A stretch of DNA of 64,000 bases from Streptomyces sp. 840.1 (GTDB taxonomy: Bacteria > Actinomycetota > Actinomycetes > Streptomycetales > Streptomycetaceae). Position numbers and translations under genes: made by a program. The stretch lies in the NCBI RefSeq assembly GCF_003751445.1, contig NZ_RJUU01000002.1, positions 434,001 through 498,000 on the forward strand, read 5' to 3'. How positions within the stretch are numbered: the first letter of the stretch is position 1; every line of letters begins with the position of its first letter. Below, one piece after another: positions 1 to 13,846 of the stretch. The notes below the pieces were generated by a model. The model had not been told where the DNA came from and did not search any database. It saw only the letters and a program-made list of their open reading frames with translations.

Positions 1-812
1 CGAGCTCACGGCGCAGGGCGTCGTCGGGATCAGCGGCATCGACACCCGCGCCCTCACCCGCCACCTGCGCGAGCGCGGCGCGATGCGCGTCGGCATCTTC
101 TCCGGCAGCGCGCTCGCCGACGAGGGCGCGCTCCTCGCCAAGGTGCGCCGGGCTCCCGAGATGAGCGGCGCCGACCTCTCCGCCGAGGTCGCCACCCAGG
201 AGGCCTACGTCGTCCCCGCGATCGGCACCAAGAAGTTCACCGTCGCCGCGATCGACCTCGGCATCAAGGGCATGACCCCGCACCGGATGGCCGAACGCGG
301 CATCGAGGTGCACGTCCTGCCCGCCACCGCCACCCTGGAGGAGGTGTACGCGGTCGCCCCCGACGGCGTCTTCTTCTCCAACGGCCCCGGCGACCCGTCC
401 ACCGCCGACCACCCCGTCTCCGTCATGCGGGGCGTCCTGGAGCGCAGGACCCCGCTCTTCGGTATCTGCTTCGGCAACCAGATCCTGGGCCGCGCGCTCG
501 GCTTCGGCACCTACAAGCTGAAGTACGGCCACCGCGGCATCAACCAGCCCGTGCAGGACCGCTCGACCGGCAAGGTCGAGGTCACCGCGCACAACCACGG
601 CTTCGCCGTCGACGCCCCGCTCGACAAGGTCTCCGACACCGCCTACGGGCGGGCCGAGGTCTCCCACGTCTGCCTGAACGACCAGGTCGTCGAGGGCCTC
701 CAGCTCCTCGACCGGCCGGCCTTCAGCGTCCAGTACCACCCCGAAGCGGCCGCCGGCCCGCACGACGCCGCGTACCTCTTCGACCGCTTCGTATCCCTGA
801 TGGAGGACCAGC

Positions 813-820
<8 letters not shown>
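1..820 (+). CDS. carA: Carbamoyl-phosphate synthase small subunit, 3' part
   Basis: Glutaminase subunit that supplies ammonia to CarB for carbamoyl phosphate, used in pyrimidine and arginine synthesis. The reading frame is open from the first bases, so the N-terminus lies outside the window. The visible part carries the class I amidotransferase domain: NGPGDPS oxyanion strand, nucleophile Cys in FGICFGNQ, and the catalytic His in YHPEA near the C-terminus. Its stop codon overlaps the GTG start of carB by 8 nt, so the two subunits are translationally coupled. Partial only because of the window edge. Confidence 0.97.
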
Positions 821-4121
<3,301 letters not shown>

Positions 4122-4130
4122 CCCGCTCCC

Positions 4131-4158
4131 AGGGGGACACCGGAAACGGTGTCCCCCT
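4131..4158 (+). terminator. Intra-operon hairpin after carB
   Basis: A 12-bp perfect stem (AGGGGGACACCG / CGGTGTCCCCCT) closes a GAAA tetraloop between carB and pyrD. No U-run follows, so it could be a weak terminator, a processing site or an mRNA-stabilising element rather than a full stop. Confidence 0.55.
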
Positions 4159-4204
4159 CTTCGCGAGACCACCGCCTCTCCGCGAGAACACCGAGGACAC
4201 CCCG

Positions 4205-5310
<1,106 letters not shown>

Positions 5311-5314
<4 letters not shown>

Positions 5315-6150
5315 CCCCGGAACCCTTCGGCGCACGACTGCGCCGCGCCATGGACACCCGTGGCCCGCTCTGTGTCGGCATCGACCCGCACGCCTCCCTG
5401 CTCACCTCCTGGGGGCTGAACGACGACGTCGCGGGCCTGGAGCGGTTCACCCGCACAGTGGTCGACGCACTGGCGGACCGCGTCGCCGTGCTCAAGCCCC
5501 AGTCGGCGTTCTTCGAGCGCTTCGGCTCGCGCGGCACCGCCGTCCTGGAGAAGGCCGTCGAGGAGGCCCGCGCGGCCGGCGCGCTGGTCCTGATGGACGC
5601 CAAGCGCGGCGACATCGGCTCCACCATGGGCGCCTACGCGGCCACCTACCTGGACAAGGACTCGCCGCTGTTCTCGGACGCGGTCACCGTCTCGCCGTAC
5701 CTCGGCTTCGGCTCGCTGCGGCCGGCGCTGGACGCGGCCGAGGTCTCCGGCTCGGGGGTCTTCGTGCTCGCCCTCACCTCCAACCCGGAGGGGGCCGAGG
5801 TGCAGCGCGCCACCGCGGCCGACGGCCGCTCGCTGGCCCAGCTGATGCTCGACCACATGGCCGCCGAGAACGAGGGCGCCACCCCGCTCGGCTCGGTCGG
5901 CGCGGTCGTCGGAGCCACGCTCGGGGAGGCGGGTGCGGACCTCGCGATCAACGGCCCGCTGCTCGCGCCCGGCATCGGCGCGCAGGGGGCGACCCCCGCA
6001 GATCTGCCGGGGGTCTTCGGGGACACCGTGCGCAATGTGCTGCCCAGCGTGAGCCGGGGCGTGCTGCGCCACGGTCCGGACGCGGCAGGGCTGCGCGAAG
6101 CGGCCGAGCGGTTCGCGGACGAGGTCCGCGCGGCCGTCTCGGAGGGCTGA
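5311..6150 (+). CDS. pyrF: Orotidine 5'-phosphate decarboxylase, type 2
   Basis: Decarboxylates OMP to UMP, the last step of de novo pyrimidine synthesis. The 279-aa length and the motif DAKRGDIGSTMGAYAATY place it in the longer actinobacterial/type 2 OMPDC group; Lys and Asp of the catalytic tetrad lie in DAKRGD. It begins inside the pyrD stop (ATGA overlap), so it is co-translated. A clear intrinsic terminator follows about 65 bp downstream and closes the operon. Confidence 0.96.
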
Positions 6151-6214
6151 CCATCCCACGTAACAGCGTGTTGACGTAATCCTGACCAAAAAACTCGGTT
6201 GTTATGCCAGGAAT

Positions 6215-6246
6215 GTCCTGGTCGGCAAAGGCTGACCAGGACTTTT
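6215..6246 (+). terminator. Intrinsic terminator of the car-pyr operon
   Basis: GTCCTGGTC pairs perfectly with GACCAGGAC, with extra GGC/GCC-type pairing in the loop, and TTTT follows at once. This is the most classical rho-independent terminator in the left half of the window. Confidence 0.8.
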
Positions 6247-6258
6247 CGTCTGTTCTCG

Positions 6259-6287
6259 CTGACTCCGGCGGCCCTGGCCGCTAGTCT
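6259..6287 (+). promoter_or_regulatory. Putative HrdB promoter of mihF
   Basis: CTGACT (-35) is followed by a 17-bp spacer and TAGTCT (-10), matching the TTGACN-N17-TANNNT pattern of the Streptomyces principal sigma factor. It lies about 110 bp upstream of the mihF GTG and downstream of the pyrF terminator. Inferred from pattern only. Confidence 0.5.
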
Positions 6288-6395
6288 CCGTCGAGAGCCA
6301 ACGCGCACAGGTTGTTCGTTGCTCACCAGGTGAGGGGCGATCCCGTTGCCTCACCGGTCCGTATCCGACAGATCGACATCCGAGGTGACGTAGGC

Positions 6396-6719
6396 GTGGC
6401 TCTTCCGCCCCTTACCCCTGAACAGCGCGCAGCCGCGCTCGAAAAGGCCGCCGCGGCTCGCCGGGAGCGGGCCGAGGTCAAGAATCGACTCAAGCACTCC
6501 GGCGCCTCCCTCCATGAGGTCATCAAGTCGGGCCAGGAGAACGACGTCATCGGGAAGATGAAGGTCTCCGCCCTGCTGGAGTCCCTGCCCGGCGTGGGCA
6601 AGGTCCGCGCCAAGCAGATCATGGAGCGGCTCGGCATCTCCGAGAGCCGCCGAGTGCGGGGTCTTGGCTCCAACCAGATCGCATCCCTGGAGCGTGAGTT
6701 CGGCGGCAGTCCCGCCTGA
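6396..6719 (+). CDS. mihF: Integration host factor, actinobacterial type (mIHF/sIHF)
   Basis: Small nucleoid-associated protein of 107 aa that binds and bends DNA and influences chromosome organisation, development and antibiotic production in Streptomyces. It is unrelated in fold to the E. coli HU/IHF family. The product begins [29 protein letters not shown], a long basic N-terminal helix. The H2TH-like DNA-binding part [22 protein letters not shown] follows, with [10 protein letters not shown] after it. The GTG at 6396, with a GAGGTG ribosome site upstream, gives the conserved start; an upstream in-frame start at 6312 would add a non-conserved extension. Its usual neighbour gmk follows. Confidence 0.95.
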   Translation: MALPPLTPEQRAAALEKAAAARRERAEVKNRLKHSGASLHEVIKSGQENDVIGKMKVSALLESLPGVGKVRAKQIMERLGISESRRVRGLGSNQIASLEREFGGSPA

Positions 6720-6720
6720 C

Positions 6721-6742
6721 GTTCTCAGGCACTCCTGAGAAC
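6721..6742 (+). terminator. Hairpin between mihF and gmk
   Basis: GTTCTCAGG and CCTGAGAAC form a 9-bp perfect stem with a CACT loop directly after the mihF stop. There is no U-tract, so it may only attenuate or protect the mRNA 3' end before gmk, which starts 15 bp downstream. Confidence 0.45.
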
Positions 6743-6757
6743 CTGGATAATCGCTCC

Positions 6758-7375
6758 ATGGCTGCAACATCCCGGGGGACGTCCCCCGTACCCCCGGACG
6801 CACGTCCGCGGCTGACCGTGCTCTCCGGCCCCTCGGGGGTCGGCAAGAGCACGGTCGTCGCGCATATGCGCAAGGTCCACCCCGAGGTATGGCTCTCCGT
6901 GTCGGCGACGACCCGCAAGCCCCGCCCCGGCGAACGCAACGGTGTCCACTACTTCTTCGTGGACAACGAGGAGTTCGACAAGCTGATCGCCAACGGCGAG
7001 CTGCTGGAGTGGGCCGAGTTCGCCGGCAACCGCTACGGCACGCCGCGCCGCGCCGTGCAGGAGCGGCTCGAGGCGGGCGAGCCGGTACTCCTGGAGATCG
7101 ATCTCCAGGGTGCCCGGCTGGTCAGGCAGTCGATGGCCGACGCGCAGCTGGTCTTCCTGGCGCCGCCGAGCTGGGACGAGCTGGTCCGCCGGCTCACCGG
7201 CCGGGGCACCGAGGCGCCCGCCGTGATCGAGCGCCGGCTCGGCGCGGCCAAGATCGAACTGGCCGCCGAATCCGAGTTCGATACGACGCTTGTCAATACC
7301 TCCGTCGAGGATGTGGCACGTGAGCTGCTAGCCTTGATGCTGGAGGCTTCCGGCCACCGTGCCGCCGGCGACTGA
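6758..7375 (+). CDS. gmk: Guanylate kinase
   Basis: Phosphorylates GMP to GDP with ATP in the cytoplasm. The 205-aa product has the P-loop GPSGVGKST near residue 27 and the GMP-binding segment [35 protein letters not shown] follows, then [13 protein letters not shown], all diagnostic of guanylate kinase. It sits 38 bp after mihF and 91 bp before rpoZ in the conserved actinobacterial order. Confidence 0.97.
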   Translation: MAATSRGTSPVPPDARPRLTVLSGPSGVGKSTVVAHMRKVHPEVWLSVSATTRKPRPGERNGVHYFFVDNEEFDKLIANGELLEWAEFAGNRYGTPRRAVQERLEAGEPVLLEIDLQGARLVRQSMADAQLVFLAPPSWDELVRRLTGRGTEAPAVIERRLGAAKIELAAESEFDTTLVNTSVEDVARELLALMLEASGHRAAGD

Positions 7376-7466
7376 ACGAACGGGTCGCGCCGACACGGGA
7401 CCGCACCCACACAGCCCCTGAGTGTCAAAGATTTCTTTGATCTTCACCCCCTTCGGAAGGCAGAGA

Positions 7467-7739
7467 GTGTCCTCTTCCATCACCACGCCCGAGGGCATCA
7501 TCAACCCGCCGATTGATGAGCTCCTCGAAGCAACCGACTCGAAGTACAGCCTCGTGATCTACGCAGCCAAGCGCGCGCGCCAGATCAACGCGTACTACTC
7601 GCAGCTCGGTGAGGGACTCCTCGAGTACGTCGGCCCGCTCGTCGACACCCACGTGCACGAGAAGCCGCTCTCGATCGCACTCCGCGAGATCAACGCGGGC
7701 CTGCTCACCTCCGAGGCCATCGAGGGCCCCGCGCAGTAG
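7467..7739 (+). CDS. rpoZ: RNA polymerase omega subunit
   Basis: Small RNA polymerase subunit that helps fold and hold the beta' subunit; in Streptomyces its loss affects differentiation and antibiotic production. The 90-aa product [43 protein letters not shown].. contains the omega core with KRARQIN. The GTG at 7467 is used because it matches the usual actinobacterial N-terminus and has GGAAGG just upstream. A longer open frame from 7422 would add 15 non-conserved residues. A small AT-rich dyad (TCAAAG-ATTT-CTTTGA, 7425-7440) lies upstream. Confidence 0.95.
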   Translation: MSSSITTPEGIINPPIDELLEATDSKYSLVIYAAKRARQINAYYSQLGEGLLEYVGPLVDTHVHEKPLSIALREINAGLLTSEAIEGPAQ

Positions 7740-7759
7740 CAGCAGGAGAAGCACCTTCA

Positions 7760-7795
7760 CCACGGGCCCGGCGGTCACCACCGCCGGGCCCGTGG
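7760..7795 (+). terminator. Strong hairpin terminator after rpoZ
   Basis: A 16-bp uninterrupted stem (arms 7760-7775 and 7780-7795) with a 4-nt loop lies 20 bp after the rpoZ stop. It lacks a U-run, like many Streptomyces terminators. Confidence 0.65.
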
Positions 7796-7886
7796 TGTGT
7801 CCGGGGCGGCGGACCGGTGTCCGCGGCAGTGAGGCAGCATGGGTGCGTACGTGTCCGATTCACGTGCCCGAGTGCGGGGAGACGCA

Positions 7887-9089
7887 GTGGAGAAGCCGAA
7901 GGTCGTACTGGGCGTCAGCGGCGGCATCGCCGCGTACAAGGCGTGTGAGCTGCTGCGGCGGCTGACCGAGTCCGGCCACGACGTACGGGTCGTGCCGACC
8001 GAGGCCTCGCTCCACTTCGTCGGCGCGGCCACCTGGTCGGCGCTCTCCGGCCACCCGGTGTCGACCGAGGTCTGGAACGACGTCCACGAGGTCCCGCACG
8101 TGCGGATCGGCCAGCACGCCGACCTCGTGGTCGTCGCGCCCGCCACCGCCGACATGCTCGCCAAGGCCGCCCACGGCCTGGCCGACGACCTGCTGACGAA
8201 CACCCTGCTCACCGCCCGCTGTCCGGTCGTCTTCGCGCCCGCCATGCACACCGAGATGTGGGAGCACCCGGCCACCCGGGAGAACGTCGCCACGCTGCGC
8301 CGCCGGGGCGCCGTCGTCATCGAGCCCGCCGTGGGCCGGCTCACCGGCGTCGACACCGGCAAGGGCAGGCTGCCCGACCCGGCGGAGATCTTCGAGGTCT
8401 GCCGGCGCGTGCTGGCCCGCGGGCCCGTCGCCCCGGACCTGGCGGGCCGCCACGTGGTGATCAGCGCCGGCGGCACCCGGGAACCGCTCGACCCGGTCCG
8501 CTTCCTGGGCAACCGCTCCTCCGGGAAGCAGGGTTACGCACTGGCCCGCACCGCGGTCGCCCGCGGCGCGCGGGTCACGCTCGTGGAGGCCAACACCGGC
8601 CTGCCCGACCCGTCCGGGGCCGACGTCGTCCGGGCCGGCACCGCGATGCAGCTGCGCGAGGCGGTGCTGAAGGCGGCGGCGGACGCGGACGTCGTGGTCA
8701 TGGCGGCGGCGGTGGCCGACTTCCGCCCGGCCGAATACGCCACCGGGAAGATCAAGAAGAAGGACGGCCAGGAGCCCGCGCCGATCACCCTGGTCCGCAA
8801 CCCGGACATCCTCGCGGAGGTTGCCGGGCGGCGCGCCCGCCCGGAACAGATCGTCGTCGGATTCGCCGCCGAGACCGACGACGTCCTGGCCAACGGGCGC
8901 GAGAAGCTCCGCCGCAAGGGCTGCGACCTGCTGGTGGTCAACGAGGTCGGGGAGCGCAGGACCTTCGGCTCCGAGGAGAACGAGGCCGTGGTGCTCGCGG
9001 CCGACGGCGAGGAGACCCCGGTGCCGTTCGGGCCCAAGGAAGCGCTCGCCGACACGGTCTGGGACCTCGTGTCGCCGCGTCTTGCGTGA
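7887..9089 (+). CDS. coaBC: Bifunctional phosphopantothenoylcysteine decarboxylase / phosphopantothenate-cysteine ligase
   Basis: Two consecutive steps of coenzyme A synthesis. The 400-aa protein has an N-terminal flavoprotein decarboxylase (CoaC) with GVSGGIAAYKACEL, PATADMLAKAAHGLADDLL and APAMHTEMW. From about residue 185 a CoaB ligase domain follows with SAGGTREPLDPVRFLGNRSSG, VVMAAAVADFRP and the lysine-rich KIKKKDG loop. The GTG start at 7887 gives the family N-terminus EKPKVVLGVSGG; a start at 7839 would add an atypical extension. It stands alone between the rpoZ hairpin and the metK promoter. Confidence 0.96.
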   Translation: MEKPKVVLGVSGGIAAYKACELLRRLTESGHDVRVVPTEASLHFVGAATWSALSGHPVSTEVWNDVHEVPHVRIGQHADLVVVAPATADMLAKAAHGLADDLLTNTLLTARCPVVFAPAMHTEMWEHPATRENVATLRRRGAVVIEPAVGRLTGVDTGKGRLPDPAEIFEVCRRVLARGPVAPDLAGRHVVISAGGTREPLDPVRFLGNRSSGKQGYALARTAVARGARVTLVEANTGLPDPSGADVVRAGTAMQLREAVLKAAADADVVVMAAAVADFRPAEYATGKIKKKDGQEPAPITLVRNPDILAEVAGRRARPEQIVVGFAAETDDVLANGREKLRRKGCDLLVVNEVGERRTFGSEENEAVVLAADGEETPVPFGPKEALADTVWDLVSPRLA

Positions 9090-9219
9090 ATTTCGTGTGT
9101 CCTCGCCCCGACGGCCCCGATCCCTTGGGAAACGGGGCAGAACGGGGTTCTTCGGGGCTTGTGGAAGGTATCCGTCCGGCCGTGCGGCATGTCACAGAAC
9201 TCCCAAAGGGCGAGACACG

Positions 9220-9248
9220 TTGTCCGGCAGCCGGAGCCGACCGATAAA
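9220..9248 (+). promoter_or_regulatory. Putative metK promoter
   Basis: TTGTCC, a 17-bp spacer and GATAAA form a plausible -35/-10 pair about 85 bp upstream of the metK start. I looked in the 240-bp leader for SAM-riboswitch conserved motifs and did not recognise any. Confidence 0.4.
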
Positions 9249-9331
9249 CTGGTCCTGGACCTTACCGGGCGCAGCTCCCGGCCCGTCCGCCAAATGATCA
9301 GCCAGCAGCCGCTGCAACCCCAGGGAGCGAT

Positions 9332-10540
9332 GTGTCCCGCCGTCTCTTCACCTCGGAGTCCGTCACCGAGGGTCACCCCGACAAGATCGCTGACCAGATC
9401 AGCGACACCATTCTCGATGCACTCCTCTCCGAGGACCCGACGTCGCGTGTAGCCGTCGAGACCTTGATCACCACAGGTCAGGTGCACGTTGCGGGTGAGG
9501 TCACGACCAAGGCCTACGCCCCGATCGCCCAGCTGGTGCGCGACAAGATCCTGGAGATCGGCTACGACTCCTCCAAGAAGGGCTTCGACGGCGCCTCCTG
9601 CGGCGTCTCGGTGTCCATCGGCGCGCAGTCGCCCGACATCGCGCAGGGCGTCGACACCGCGTACGAGAAGCGGGTCGAGGGCGACGAGGACGAACTCGAC
9701 AAGCAGGGCGCCGGCGACCAGGGCCTGATGTTCGGGTACGCCTGCGACGAGACGCCCGAGCTGATGCCGCTGCCGATCCACCTCGCGCACCGGCTCTCGC
9801 GCCGGCTGTCCGAGGTCCGCAAGAACGGGACCATCCCGTACCTGCGCCCCGACGGCAAGACCCAGGTCACCATCGAGTACGACGGCGACAAGGCCGTCCG
9901 GCTCGACACGGTCGTCGTCTCCTCGCAGCACGCCAGCGACATCGACCTCGACTCGCTCCTCGCGCCCGACATCCGCGAGTTCGTCGTCGAGCACGTTCTC
10001 GGGCAGCTGATCGAGGACGGCATCAAGCTGGACACCGAGGGCTACCGCCTGCTGGTCAACCCGACCGGACGCTTCGAGATCGGCGGCCCGATGGGCGACG
10101 CCGGCCTCACCGGCCGCAAGATCATCATCGACACCTACGGCGGCATGGCCCGCCACGGCGGCGGCGCCTTCTCCGGCAAGGACCCGTCCAAGGTGGACCG
10201 TTCGGCCGCCTATGCGATGCGCTGGGTCGCGAAGAACGTCGTCGCCGCCGGCCTGGCGGCCCGCTGCGAGGTCCAGGTCGCCTACGCGATCGGCAAGGCC
10301 GAGCCGGTGGGCCTCTTCGTCGAGACCTTCGGCACCGCCGTGATCGAGACCGAGAAGATCGAGCACGCCATCGGCGAGGTCTTCGACCTCCGCCCGGCCG
10401 CGATCATCCGCGACCTCGACCTGCTCCGCCCGATCTACGCCCAGACCGCCGCGTACGGCCACTTCGGCCGCGAGCTTCCCGACTTCACGTGGGAGCGCAC
10501 GGACCGGGTGGACGCACTGCGCGCCGCCGCGGGCCTGTAG
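9332..10540 (+). CDS. metK: S-adenosylmethionine synthetase
   Basis: Makes S-adenosylmethionine from methionine and ATP. The 402-aa product shows all family signatures in order: [19 protein letters not shown], the hexapeptide region [12 protein letters not shown], and [12 protein letters not shown]. The phosphate-loop [19 protein letters not shown] follows. The GTG at 9332 is preceded by CAGGGAG. In Streptomyces SAM level influences antibiotic production and development. A perfect hairpin closes the unit downstream. Confidence 0.98.
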   Translation: MSRRLFTSESVTEGHPDKIADQISDTILDALLSEDPTSRVAVETLITTGQVHVAGEVTTKAYAPIAQLVRDKILEIGYDSSKKGFDGASCGVSVSIGAQSPDIAQGVDTAYEKRVEGDEDELDKQGAGDQGLMFGYACDETPELMPLPIHLAHRLSRRLSEVRKNGTIPYLRPDGKTQVTIEYDGDKAVRLDTVVVSSQHASDIDLDSLLAPDIREFVVEHVLGQLIEDGIKLDTEGYRLLVNPTGRFEIGGPMGDAGLTGRKIIIDTYGGMARHGGGAFSGKDPSKVDRSAAYAMRWVAKNVVAAGLAARCEVQVAYAIGKAEPVGLFVETFGTAVIETEKIEHAIGEVFDLRPAAIIRDLDLLRPIYAQTAAYGHFGRELPDFTWERTDRVDALRAAAGL

Positions 10541-10576
10541 GTCCGCAGCAAGCCCCTCGCGCGGGGCACCGCTTCA

Positions 10577-10614
10577 CCTGAGCCCGGACACCTTCCCAGG
10601 TGTCCGGGCTCAGG
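10577..10614 (+). terminator. Terminator after metK
   Basis: A 16-bp perfect stem (CCTGAGCCCGGACACC and its complement) with a 6-nt loop, 36 bp beyond the metK stop and before priA. Confidence 0.7.
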
Positions 10615-10691
10615 CGTCGGGTCAGCGTCCGGCCGCGGCCGCAATGCCGGCGACGGCCGGAATGTCAGTGGCGTCTGGTAGGAATTTGGCT

Positions 10692-12842
10692 GTGAACAGC
10701 GACAACGAGCGGCCCGACGAGCCCGGCACCGGGGCTCCGGAGCAGCTTGCGCTGATTCGGGAGACGGTGCGGCAGGCCAAGGTGCCCCGCGCCAAACCGC
10801 GGACCTGGCGCGGTGCCGCCCTCGCCGGTGAGCTGCCCGTCGCCCGCGTCCTGGTGAACAAGGGCGCCCTCCACCTCGACCAGTACTTCGACTACGCGGT
10901 CCCCGAGGAGCTCGACGCCGTCGCCCGGCCCGGCGTCCGGGTGCGGGTGCGCTTCGGTGCGGGCGGGCGCAATGTCCGCGGCGGGCGCCGCGAGGGCGGC
11001 GGCCTGATCGACGGATTCCTGGTCGAGCGGCTGGCCGAGTCCGACTACGGCGGCGCCCTGGCCGCGCTCGCCTCCGTCGTGTCACCCGAACCGGTGCTCG
11101 GGCCGGAGCTCCTCGGTCTCGCCCGAGCCGTCGCCGACCGGTACGCGGGCAGCCTCGCGGACGTCCTGCAGCTCGCGGTGCCGCCGAGGAACGCACGCGC
11201 CGAGTCCAAGCCCTCTCCCGAACCGCTGCCGCCGCCCCCCGCGCCCGCCCCCGGCACCTGGACGCGGTACGGGCAGGGCGCGGCGTTCCTGGACGCGCTG
11301 GCCTCGGGCGGTGCGCCCAGGGCCGTGTGGACCGCCCTGCCGGGCCCGCACTGGCCGCAGGAGATCGCCAGGGCCGTCGCGGCGACCCTCGCCTCGGGGC
11401 GCGGCGCACTGGTCGTGGTCCCCGACGGACGGACCGCGGGTCGGGTCGACGCCGCGCTCACCGGGATCCTCGGAGAGGGCCGGCACGCCCTGCTGACCGC
11501 CGGCTCGGGGCCCGAGAAGCGGTACCGCGAGTGGCTCGCCGTGCGGCGCGGGGCAGTCCGGGCGGTCGTCGGGACCCGGGCCGCGATGTTCGCGCCGGTC
11601 GCCGGCCTCGGCCTGGTCGCCGTCTGGGACGACGGGGACTCCAGCCACAGCGACGACAACGCCCCCTTCCCGCACGTCCGCGAGGTCCTCGAACTACGGG
11701 CCGCGCACAGCGGATGCGCCTTCCTGCTCGGCGGTACGAACTGCACCGTGGAGGCCGCCCAGCTGGTGGAGAGCGGCTGGGCGCTGCCGCTGCGCGCCGA
11801 CCGGGAGCAGACCAGGATCGCGGCGCCGCTGGTGCGGACCGTCGGGGACGGCGAGCTCGCGCGGGACGGCGCCGCTCGGGCCGCGAGGCTGCCGAGCCTC
11901 GCCTGGCAGACCGTGCGCGACGGACTGCGCAGCGGCCCGGTGCTCGTGCAGGTGCCGCGTCGCGGGTACGCCCCGCGGCTGGCCTGCGAGCGCTGCCGGG
12001 AGCCCGCGCGATGCCGGCACTGCGCGGGGCCGCTGGAGGCGCCCGACCAGCAGGACCTGAACTGTGCGTGGTGCGGCAGGGCCGAGACGTCCTGGCACTG
12101 CGTGGCCTGCGGTGCGCGTCGGCTGCGGGCGCAGATCGTCGGCGCCCGCCGGACCGCCGAGGAGCTCGGCCGGGCGTTTCCCGCCGTCCCGGTGCGGACC
12201 TCCGGACGTGACCATGTGCTGGACTCGGTGCCGGACCAGCCCGCGCTCGTGGTCAGTACCCCGGGCGCCGAGCCGGTCGCCGAGGGCAGGTACGCGGCCG
12301 CGCTGCTGCTGGACGGCTGGGCGATGGTCGGCCGCCCCGACCTGCGGGCCGGTGAGGAGGCGCTGCGCCGCTGGACGGCCGCCGCCGCGCTGGTGCGCGG
12401 ACAGCCCGAGGGCGGCACGGTGGTGGTCGTCGCGGAGCCGACGCTGCGGCCGGTGCAGGCCCTGGTGCGCTGGGACCCGGTCGGGCACGCGCGCCGTGAG
12501 CTCGCGGAACGGGCCGAGCTGGGCTTTCCGCCGGTGTCCCGGATGGCTTCGGTGACGGGGGAGCCGCAGGCACTCGCCGCGTTCCTGGCGGCGGCGGACC
12601 TGCCGCCGGACGCGGAGGTGCTCGGCCCGGTGCCGGTCCCCGGCAGTGAGCCGGGACGGCCGCGCAGGCCCTTCGACGCACCGCCGGGGGAGACCTGGGA
12701 GCGGGCCCTGGTCCGGGTGCGTCCGGGCAGCGGTGCGGCGCTGGCGGCCGCGCTGAAGGCGGCGCAGGCGGCACGGATGTCCCGGGGCGGTGGCGGCGGC
12801 GGGCCGGTGCGGATTCGGGTGGACCCGCCCGATATCGGGTGA
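10692..12842 (+). CDS. priA: Replication restart protein PriA, helicase-defective actinobacterial form
   Basis: Recognises stalled forks and starts primosome loading. The 716-aa protein keeps the N-terminal DNA-binding region (VARVLVNKGALHLDQYFDYAVPEE) and the zinc-binding insert with four CxxC pairs: CERC, CRHC, CAWC and CVAC, around residues 435-480. The Walker A position reads ALPGPHWPQE and the DExH position reads VWDDGD, so the ATPase motifs are lost. This loss is usual for actinobacterial PriA. The GTG at 10692 is taken as start because the upstream extension is not conserved-looking. Confidence 0.92.
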   Translation: MNSDNERPDEPGTGAPEQLALIRETVRQAKVPRAKPRTWRGAALAGELPVARVLVNKGALHLDQYFDYAVPEELDAVARPGVRVRVRFGAGGRNVRGGRREGGGLIDGFLVERLAESDYGGALAALASVVSPEPVLGPELLGLARAVADRYAGSLADVLQLAVPPRNARAESKPSPEPLPPPPAPAPGTWTRYGQGAAFLDALASGGAPRAVWTALPGPHWPQEIARAVAATLASGRGALVVVPDGRTAGRVDAALTGILGEGRHALLTAGSGPEKRYREWLAVRRGAVRAVVGTRAAMFAPVAGLGLVAVWDDGDSSHSDDNAPFPHVREVLELRAAHSGCAFLLGGTNCTVEAAQLVESGWALPLRADREQTRIAAPLVRTVGDGELARDGAARAARLPSLAWQTVRDGLRSGPVLVQVPRRGYAPRLACERCREPARCRHCAGPLEAPDQQDLNCAWCGRAETSWHCVACGARRLRAQIVGARRTAEELGRAFPAVPVRTSGRDHVLDSVPDQPALVVSTPGAEPVAEGRYAAALLLDGWAMVGRPDLRAGEEALRRWTAAAALVRGQPEGGTVVVVAEPTLRPVQALVRWDPVGHARRELAERAELGFPPVSRMASVTGEPQALAAFLAAADLPPDAEVLGPVPVPGSEPGRPRRPFDAPPGETWERALVRVRPGSGAALAAALKAAQAARMSRGGGGGGPVRIRVDPPDIG

Positions 12843-12890
12843 CGGCGGGCGGGGGGCGGAGGGGGCACGGAAGCACCCGCTCGGCGCTCT

Positions 12891-12915
12891 GTCCTCAATC
12901 GCCGGACGGGCTGGA
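12891..12915. repeat. Dispersed Streptomyces intergenic repeat, copy 1
   Basis: GTCCTCAATCGCCGGACGG followed by GCTGGA. The same core recurs at 23423-23443 (imperfect) and, inverted, at 51749-51774. I know this type of short element as very common between Streptomyces genes; its role is unknown. Confidence 0.6.
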
Positions 12916-12992
12916 CAGTGCCGGACAGGCTTGATGACGCAGGGCGGGCTGATGACGCGGGGCGGGCTTGATGGGCCCTTGAAGGGCTGAAC

Positions 12993-13032
12993 GGGCCTGT
13001 CCCGCCGGGCCGAGGCGCGGCGGGACAGGCCC
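12993..13032. terminator. Convergent terminator between priA and the HTH gene
   Basis: A 14-bp perfect stem (arms 12993-13006 and 13019-13032) with a 12-nt loop lies between the priA stop and the stop of the minus-strand gene, so it can serve both strands. Confidence 0.65.
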
Positions 13033-13059
13033 GGTAGGAACAGCCGTCAGTTGTGGCCG

Positions 13060-13605
13060 TCAGCCGTTGCGCGGGCCCGGGAAGGCTCCCGGGCGCAGGT
13101 CCTCGCGCAGCGAGGGGCGTTCCGCCGAGGGCTGCGGCGGCATCGAGCGCGCGGCCGGAACGGCGGGCAGCGCGGGAGCGGCGGTGGCGCCGGGCACCAC
13201 CGGCACCGGTCGCTGGACTACGGACTCGGCGGCCTCGGCCGCCAGCGGCTGGGGCGCCGCGCGCCGCGTGCCGTAACGGCGGTGGACCGCCTGTTTGGTG
13301 ACTCCGAGCGCGGAGCCCACCGCGTCCCAGGAGAAGCCCAGTGAACGGTCGAAGTCCACCGCGGCCGTCACCAGGGTCTCGACACTGTCCCGCAGTTCCT
13401 GCGCCAGCCTGACGGTGGGGGCCGGGGCCCTGCCGTAGACGACGAAGCCGGCGGACGGGCCGGAGCGGCGCGGACGGTAGACGTTGCCCAGTTGGGCGGT
13501 GAGCGTGCGCAGCGCGTCCACCTGCCGCCGGACCCGCTCGATGTCCCGCACCAGAAGATGCAGGCTGGCCCGCGCTTGGGCGTCGTGGGTTGCGTGGTCG
13601 GCCAT
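13060..13605 (-). CDS. Small helix-turn-helix protein of unknown function
   Basis: A 181-aa protein divergent from fmt. The N-terminal half is alpha-helical and coiled-coil-like ([24 protein letters not shown]). A helix-turn-helix lies around residues 90-120: [22 protein letters not shown]. The C-terminal 60 residues are Pro/Ala-rich and probably disordered. The position next to fmt is typical of Streptomyces. A DNA-binding role is inferred from the HTH; no target is known to me. A 241-bp divergent region separates it from fmt. Confidence 0.8.
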   Translation of the reverse strand: MADHATHDAQARASLHLLVRDIERVRRQVDALRTLTAQLGNVYRPRRSGPSAGFVVYGRAPAPTVRLAQELRDSVETLVTAAVDFDRSLGFSWDAVGSALGVTKQAVHRRYGTRRAAPQPLAAEAAESVVQRPVPVVPGATAAPALPAVPAARSMPPQPSAERPSLREDLRPGAFPGPRNG

Positions 13606-13772
13606 GAAGAAGCCTCTCGAACCGGCGTTGAAAGGGATCGGGCCGCACCGTGGCGGCTCGCTTCGGTCAATCTCACTTGACCAACGCCTCAGCCGGGGAT
13701 CTGGTCACGCTCCGGGGGCGTATACGCACCTGCGAGGGGCGCGCAACCGTGCGTACGCCCCCTGGGTGGGTA

Positions 13773-13794
13773 CCGGCCGCCGGGCCCATATACT
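13773..13794 (+). promoter_or_regulatory. Possible fmt promoter (-10 TATACT)
   Basis: TATACT at 13789-13794 matches the -10 consensus at five of six bases, 53 bp upstream of the fmt ATG; the -35 (about TGGGTA) is poor. Weak, pattern-based call. Confidence 0.3.
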
Positions 13795-13846
13795 TGTGCG
13801 TTGCTCGTCACCGTAACGTTCCGGCCTGAGAGGCAGTCAGCCACCC

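Noticed and set aside
6312..6395. N-terminal extension of mIHF
   Set aside because: No conserved character, and the GTG at 6396 has its own ribosome site and the canonical start.
9090..9331. SAM riboswitch upstream of metK
   Set aside because: I searched the leader for conserved SAM-I, SAM-II and SAM-IV core segments and found none; only a promoter-like pair is supported.
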